A stretch of DNA of 9,666 bases from an uncultured Bacilli bacterium (GTDB taxonomy: Bacteria; Bacillota_I; Bacilli_A; RF39; UBA660): the NCBI GenBank assembly GCA_934177995.1, contig CAKPPW010000034.1, positions 1 through 9,666 on the forward strand, read 5' to 3'. The notes under the pieces are model-generated. The model did not search any database. It was not told the origin of the DNA and was given only the letters and a program-made list of their open reading frames with translations. The translations under genes and the position numbers were made by a program. Shown here in pieces: positions 6,493 to 9,666 of this stretch (the first letter of the stretch is position 1; each line of letters starts with the position of its first letter).

Positions 6493-6511
6493 AATGGCTG
6501 TTTTTTCTTTT
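6478..6511 (+). terminator. Rho-independent terminator of the rpsO-pnp unit
   Basis: AAACAGTC (6478-6485) pairs with GGCTGTTT (6496-6503), eight pairs with one wobble, then TTTCTTTT. The pnp stop codon (6490-6492) lies in the loop. Confidence 0.8.
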
Positions 6512-6540
6512 AAAAAGTACTAGTATAAATTAAAAAAATT

Positions 6541-6549
6541 TGCTATACT
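6541..6549 (+). promoter_or_regulatory. Extended -10 promoter of the surface-protein gene
   Basis: TG-C-TATACT (6541-6549) is a good extended -10 element with no clear -35, which suits this promoter class. The start would be near 6557, giving a very short leader before the AGGTG site at 6569-6573. Confidence 0.55.
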
Positions 6550-6579
6550 TTAACTAGATTAAAAAGATAGGTGATAAAA

Positions 6580-8190
6580 TTGGCAGAATTCAAATATAGG
6601 AAAAAAAGAAAAAAATTTAAAGAGCAAGCTAGAGTAAGAAATAGTGATTACCGAGAAATAGCCTTAACTAAAATGGGAAAAAGACAATTGATGCTTACCT
6701 TACTATCTATCTTTGGAGTGACTTTATTATCAATTGGTAGCACATTTGCCATGTTTACGGTATCATCAAAGTCTGCTGAATATAATGTGGTTAAATCAGG
6801 AACTTTAAATATTGATTTTAGTACTAGTTCATCTACTATCGGATTAAATGGAGCTTTACCAACATCAGATAGTGATGGACTTGCTCAAGAAGGAAATACT
6901 TTTACAATTACTAATACGGGAAGTTTAACAGCAGAATATACTGTATCACTTCAAGATGATAAGGATATGATTACCCAAGATAATTGTAGTGATAAACAAC
7001 TTGATAAGGGTTTTGTTAAATATAGTATTGATGGTTCAACAGTGAAAATGCTAAATGATTCAATAGATACAAATATTATATCAGATAATTTAAAGGCAGG
7101 AGAATCTAAGACCTTTACTTTAAAACTATGGATAAAAGAAGATGCTACTAATGAAGCTTTAGGAAAGCATTATCATGGAAAAATAGTAGTAGATGCTATT
7201 CAAGAGGGAGCACCTCAACTTGCTACTAAAGTAGTAATGGATAAAGCAAATGCAGAAAGTCTAGATTATAACACAGCGACAGATGCACAAAAGAAAGAGA
7301 TGTGGACATTCACGCATGAAGCAACAGAGCAAACAACAGCTCTAACAGATTATCGCTATATAGGAGCAAATCCTAATAACTATGTAAAATTTAATGATGA
7401 GTTATGGCGGATAATCGGAGTCTTTGATACAGATGATGGAACAGGAAAGGTAGAAAAAAGACTAAAGATAATTAGAAATGAATCAATAGGAAATTATTCT
7501 TGGGACAATAAAGATAGTACAACAGGAGCAGAAAATGCTTATGGAAAAAATGAATGGACAGATGCAAGACTAAATTATTTATTAAATCCAGGACATGAAA
7601 GTGAAACAACAGGAGGAAGCTTATATTGGAATAGAGGAGCAGGAAACTGTTATAAAGGACAAAATAATGCAACAACAGCATGTGATTTTACAACAACGGG
7701 ATTAACCGAGAAAGCCAAAGCAATGATAGGAGATGCTAAGTGGTACCTAGGAGGAAGTAGTACATATAACGATGTAACAGTACCAATGTTTTACACAAGA
7801 GAAAGAGGAACAAGTGTATATAGTGGAAGAGGTACTAGTTGGACAGGAAAAGTAGGGTTGATGTATCCAAGTGATTATGGCTATGCCACAAGTGGAGGAA
7901 CAACAACGAATAGAGCTAGTTGTTTAGCAAAAGAAACATATAATTGGAATGATGATTCGGTAAGTGATTGTAAAAATAACGATTGGATGTATAACTCAAA
8001 CATATGGCTATGGACAATAACGCCCCGCTCGGATTATGCTAGCTATGTGTTCCGTGTCAATATTACTGGTTTTGTCGACATCAATAGTGCATCCGACTAC
8101 AACGGTGCGCGGCCAGTCGTTCATCTAAAATCAACAATTAAGGTGATAACTGGATCAGGAACGAAAGATTCTCCATACATCTTGCAATGA
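6580..8190 (+). CDS. Secreted surface protein: SipW-type signal, TasA/CalY-like domain, DUF6273-like C-terminal domain
   Basis: I chose TTG 6580 (536 aa), six bases after AGGTG (6569-6573); GTG 6571 overlaps that site. A very basic 35-residue start leads into a hydrophobic segment (~37-57) ending GSTFAMFTV, the pattern of SipW-dependent signal peptides. Then follows a TasA/CalY (camelysin)-like beta domain to about residue 208, with KSGTLNIDF after the signal and a TITNTGSLTAEYTVSL strand. From ~257 a DUF6273-like domain begins: YRYIGANPNNYVKFNDELWR, then W-T-D-A-R-L-NYLL, and finally RSDYASYVFRV...NGARPVVHLKS and GTKDSPYIL. TasA/CalY relatives form extracellular fibres; a role as a surface adhesin or matrix protein is inference. 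No sipW signal peptidase gene is in the window. The C-terminal stretch 8020-8124 has base and codon use unlike the rest. The gene is monocistronic. Confidence 0.85.
   Translation: MAEFKYRKKRKKFKEQARVRNSDYREIALTKMGKRQLMLTLLSIFGVTLLSIGSTFAMFTVSSKSAEYNVVKSGTLNIDFSTSSSTIGLNGALPTSDSDGLAQEGNTFTITNTGSLTAEYTVSLQDDKDMITQDNCSDKQLDKGFVKYSIDGSTVKMLNDSIDTNIISDNLKAGESKTFTLKLWIKEDATNEALGKHYHGKIVVDAIQEGAPQLATKVVMDKANAESLDYNTATDAQKKEMWTFTHEATEQTTALTDYRYIGANPNNYVKFNDELWRIIGVFDTDDGTGKVEKRLKIIRNESIGNYSWDNKDSTTGAENAYGKNEWTDARLNYLLNPGHESETTGGSLYWNRGAGNCYKGQNNATTACDFTTTGLTEKAKAMIGDAKWYLGGSSTYNDVTVPMFYTRERGTSVYSGRGTSWTGKVGLMYPSDYGYATSGGTTTNRASCLAKETYNWNDDSVSDCKNNDWMYNSNIWLWTITPRSDYASYVFRVNITGFVDINSASDYNGARPVVHLKSTIKVITGSGTKDSPYILQ
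8020..8124 (+). other. GC-rich, pyrimidine-ending-codon cassette at the 3' end of the surface gene (candidate variable region)
   Basis: By hand count this 105-bp stretch has 53 G/C bases, about 50%, in surroundings that are strongly AT-rich. Of the 25 codons from GAT 8032 to GGT 8104, 23 end in T or C; the exceptions are GTG 8047 and GCA 8089. Codons rare elsewhere in the window (CCC, CGC, TCG, GTC, GCG, CGG) cluster here. It codes for the exposed-looking segment just before the conserved GARPVVHLK. The position and codon pattern fit a diversity-generating retroelement variable region, or a gene-conversion cassette. No template repeat or reverse transcriptase is visible in the window. Confidence 0.45.
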
Positions 8191-8203
8191 GATAGGGAAG
8201 TAA

Positions 8204-8253
8204 AAGATCCGCACTCTGATGGGCGAAGTCCATTAGTGTGGCGAAAGGATCTT
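8204..8253 (+). ncRNA. GC-rich 50-nt hairpin in the 3' UTR of the surface gene
   Basis: AAGATCC (8204-8210) pairs perfectly with GGATCTT (8247-8253). Inside, CAC (8212-8214) pairs with GTG (8238-8240), and CTGATGG (8216-8222) with CCATTAG (8230-8236, one wobble), separated by a T-T mismatch; the loop holds GCGAAGT. There is no T-tract after it, so it is not the terminator, which lies further on. GC is 25 of 50 by hand count. It matches no RNA family I recognise. It starts 13 bases after the stop codon. Confidence 0.5.
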
Positions 8254-8284
8254 GTGGAAAGAAGTATAAATGTTAATATAGAAA

Positions 8285-8340
8285 GTCATAAATATATCAA
8301 AGTTAAAACGTCATAACTTATATTTATGACCTTTTTATTT
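8285..8340 (+). terminator. Rho-independent terminator of the surface-protein gene
   Basis: GTCATAAATATA (8285-8296) pairs perfectly with TATATTTATGAC (8319-8330). An inner stem AGTTA/TAACT (8301-8305 with 8314-8318) continues after a four-base bulge, and CTTTTTATTT follows. The stem would also work for the opposite strand, though its T-tract there is poor. Confidence 0.8.
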
Positions 8341-8378
8341 ACTTACTAGATATTAGATATAATACACATATGAAATAT

Positions 8379-8409
8379 TTCACAAAACTGATAGTATTTA
8401 TGGTATAGT
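8379..8409 (+). promoter_or_regulatory. Promoter of the rRNA methyltransferase gene
   Basis: TG-G-TATAGT (8401-8409) is an extended -10, with TTCACA (8379-8384) as a -35 at a long 19-bp spacing. Transcription would begin near 8416, just before the GAGGTG site at 8420-8425. TATAAT at 8358-8363 is an alternative -10 without a good -35. Confidence 0.5.
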
Positions 8410-8434
8410 AATTACAGTTGAGGTGTTGTTAATT

Positions 8435-9637
8435 ATGAAATGTGTTATTACGTCATATGATCATTTTGGTAGAGGAATTACTCATATAGATGGTAAGATT
8501 ACTTTTGTTAAAGGGGTAAGAGTAGGAGATAGTGTAGATATAGATATTATTAAAGATAAGAAGAAATATTCTATTGGAAAAGTTAAAGAATCTAAGAGTT
8601 ATCCTAGTATCTTTTGCCCTTATTATTACTCTTGTGGAGGATGTCATCTAGAACAGCTTGATTATAGTGAGCAGTTAGAGTTTAAGAAAGAAAAAGCTTT
8701 AAATATCTTAAATAGATATGCTGGTATTAATATAGATAAAATAGATATAATAGATAGTATAGATAAGTATTATCGTAATAAAGTAGTATTTCATATAGAA
8801 GAAGATAAAATAGGTTACTATGAAGAAGAAAGTAATAAACTACTTGATATAGATAAGTGTTATTTGGTAAATAATAATATAAATAAGATATATTTAACTA
8901 TTAAAGAATTTATTAAAACTAATAAAGAATTAAAAGAAGTTATGATTAGATCTTTTGATAATAATAGTATGATAGCATTTACTGGTAATTGTGATATAGA
9001 AAGATTAGATTACTTTAAAGATAAAGTAGATTCTTGTTACTTAAATGAAAAACTAGTATTTGGTTCTGATAAGATTAAGACTAAAATATTTGATTTAGAT
9101 TTTTATGTAGGTCGTGATGCTTTCTTTCAAGTTAATTCTAGTGGATTAGAAAGTATCTATAAAGAGGTTATTGATATAGTTAAGGATAAAGATATAAATA
9201 CTATTCTAGATTTATATTGTGGAACTGGTACTATCTCTTTACTAGTATCACGTTATGTTAGAAAAGTATATGGTGTAGAGATAGTAAAAGAAGGAATAAT
9301 TGATGCTAACTATAATAAGAAAATAAATAATATAGATAATGTTGAGTTCTTTTGTATGGATGCCAAGGATTTCTTAGAAAAGTATAATAAAGAGATAGAT
9401 ATGATAATAGTAGATCCTCCAAGAAGTGGATTATCAAGTAGTGCTAGAAGATTATTACTTGATAAGAAATGTAATAATATTATTTATATATCTTGTGATT
9501 TAATGAGCTTTGCTAGAGATATAAAAGAATTAAGTAGAGAATATGAAATAGAAAGTATTAAACTAGTGGATGAGTTTCCTAATACTTATCACGTTGAATG
9601 CGTTTCAGTACTACATCGAAAAAGCCTTGAAAAATAA
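8435..9637 (+). CDS. rlmD: 23S rRNA (uracil-C5)-methyltransferase, RlmD/RlmCD (RumA) family
   Basis: This enzyme uses S-adenosylmethionine to make 5-methyluridine in 23S rRNA (U1939 for RlmD; Firmicutes RlmCD enzymes also modify U747). ATG 8435 (400 aa) lies nine bases after GAGGTG (8420-8425); the in-frame GTG 8423 overlaps that site. A short TRAM-like beta domain (~1-55) precedes four cysteines, C61, C67, C70 (C-x5-C-x2-C) and C142, whose spacing matches the RumA iron-sulfur cluster. The SAM site is ILDLYCGTGTISL (~257-269). DPPRSGL lies at 327-333, the catalytic Cys is C354 in YISCD, and the general-base Glu is E388 in HVEC. In YISCDLMSFARD, Asp and Leu-Met-Ser replace the more usual Asn-Pro-x-Thr, a mild deviation. 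The exact target uridine cannot be read from sequence. It has its own promoter and terminator. Confidence 0.92.
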   Translation: MKCVITSYDHFGRGITHIDGKITFVKGVRVGDSVDIDIIKDKKKYSIGKVKESKSYPSIFCPYYYSCGGCHLEQLDYSEQLEFKKEKALNILNRYAGINIDKIDIIDSIDKYYRNKVVFHIEEDKIGYYEEESNKLLDIDKCYLVNNNINKIYLTIKEFIKTNKELKEVMIRSFDNNSMIAFTGNCDIERLDYFKDKVDSCYLNEKLVFGSDKIKTKIFDLDFYVGRDAFFQVNSSGLESIYKEVIDIVKDKDINTILDLYCGTGTISLLVSRYVRKVYGVEIVKEGIIDANYNKKINNIDNVEFFCMDAKDFLEKYNKEIDMIIVDPPRSGLSSSARRLLLDKKCNNIIYISCDLMSFARDIKELSREYEIESIKLVDEFPNTYHVECVSVLHRKSLEK

Positions 9638-9652
9638 GGCTTTTTGATTTTT
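9619..9652 (+). terminator. Rho-independent terminator of rlmD
   Basis: AAAAAGCCTT (9619-9628) pairs perfectly with AAGGCTTTTT (9636-9645) around GAAAAAT, followed by GATTTTT. The stop codon (9635-9637) overlaps the 3' arm. Both arms carry A/T tails, so it could work in both directions. Confidence 0.85.
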
Positions 9653-9666
9653 AGTAAAACTAAAAA

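Noticed and set aside
7472..7681. 69-codon reverse-strand frame inside the surface-protein gene
   Set aside because: Leu/Phe/His-rich shadow of A-rich coding sequence on the other strand; no start signals.
8020..8130. Diversity-generating retroelement template repeat within the window
   Set aside because: I looked for a second copy of the GC-rich segment (for example GGTGCGCGGCC) on both strands and found none; any template must lie outside.
8191..8260. tRNA, group II intron domain V or riboswitch at the GC-rich 3'-UTR hairpin
   Set aside because: No cloverleaf or CCA-type acceptor, no AGC triad with GNRA-capped domain V shape, and no conserved riboswitch core; it is a single long hairpin.
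8453..8647. 64-codon reverse-strand frame inside rlmD
   Set aside because: Antisense to a well-conserved TRAM/iron-sulfur region; no independent support.
1..9666. CRISPR array or complete insertion sequence
   Set aside because: No regularly spaced repeats of 20-40 bp and no transposase gene or paired terminal inverted repeats were seen.

Overview
The window comes from an AT-rich, low-GC Gram-positive type bacterium, probably an uncultured gut Bacilli or Mollicutes-like lineage related to Firmicutes. This rests on codon use dominated by A/T third positions, AGGTG/GAGGT-type ribosome binding sites, sigma-A-like promoters (TTGACA-17-TATAGT before rpsO), the rpsO-pnp order, and a SipW-type signal peptide. 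Trp is encoded by TGG and TGA is used as a stop (position 8190), so the code is the standard bacterial one and not the Mycoplasma code. Taxonomy below this level is inference.

Layout, all real genes on the + strand. (1) 1-788: 3' part of an Asp-box/BNR beta-propeller-like protein. (2) 891-3044: a 717-aa ankyrin protein with a duplicated C-terminal module of about 90 aa. (3) 3023-3903: a graveyard of gene fragments. It holds the catalytic C-terminus of a tyrosine recombinase, a palindromic possible att/operator site, an orphan promoter, a short tandem repeat, a SEC-C zinc-motif tail with its terminator, and the first 22 codons of what looks like an AAA/DUF4143-type ATPase behind an elaborate hairpin. 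(4) 3914-6511: the housekeeping rpsO-pnp unit, with a strong promoter, a structured rpsO leader, two hairpins between the genes and a terminator. (5) 6541-8340: a monocistronic gene for a secreted or cell-surface protein. It has a SipW-type signal, a TasA/CalY-like domain and a DUF6273-like C-terminal domain, followed by a GC-rich 3'-UTR hairpin and a terminator. (6) 8401-9651: an RlmD/RlmCD-type 23S rRNA m5U methyltransferase with its own terminator.

The rpsO, pnp and rlmD genes belong to core ribosome and RNA metabolism. The two flanking accessory areas are more interesting. The fragment region suggests that a mobile element once integrated and decayed upstream of rpsO. The surface-protein gene ends in a sharply bounded stretch of about 105 bp that is near 50% GC by hand count. 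In it, nearly every codon is NNY, just before a conserved G-A-R-P-V-V motif. That is what a variable region of a diversity-generating retroelement (AAY template codons mutated at adenines), or a cassette moved by gene conversion, would look like. No reverse transcriptase or template repeat is present in this window, so this is a hypothesis about a remote-acting system.
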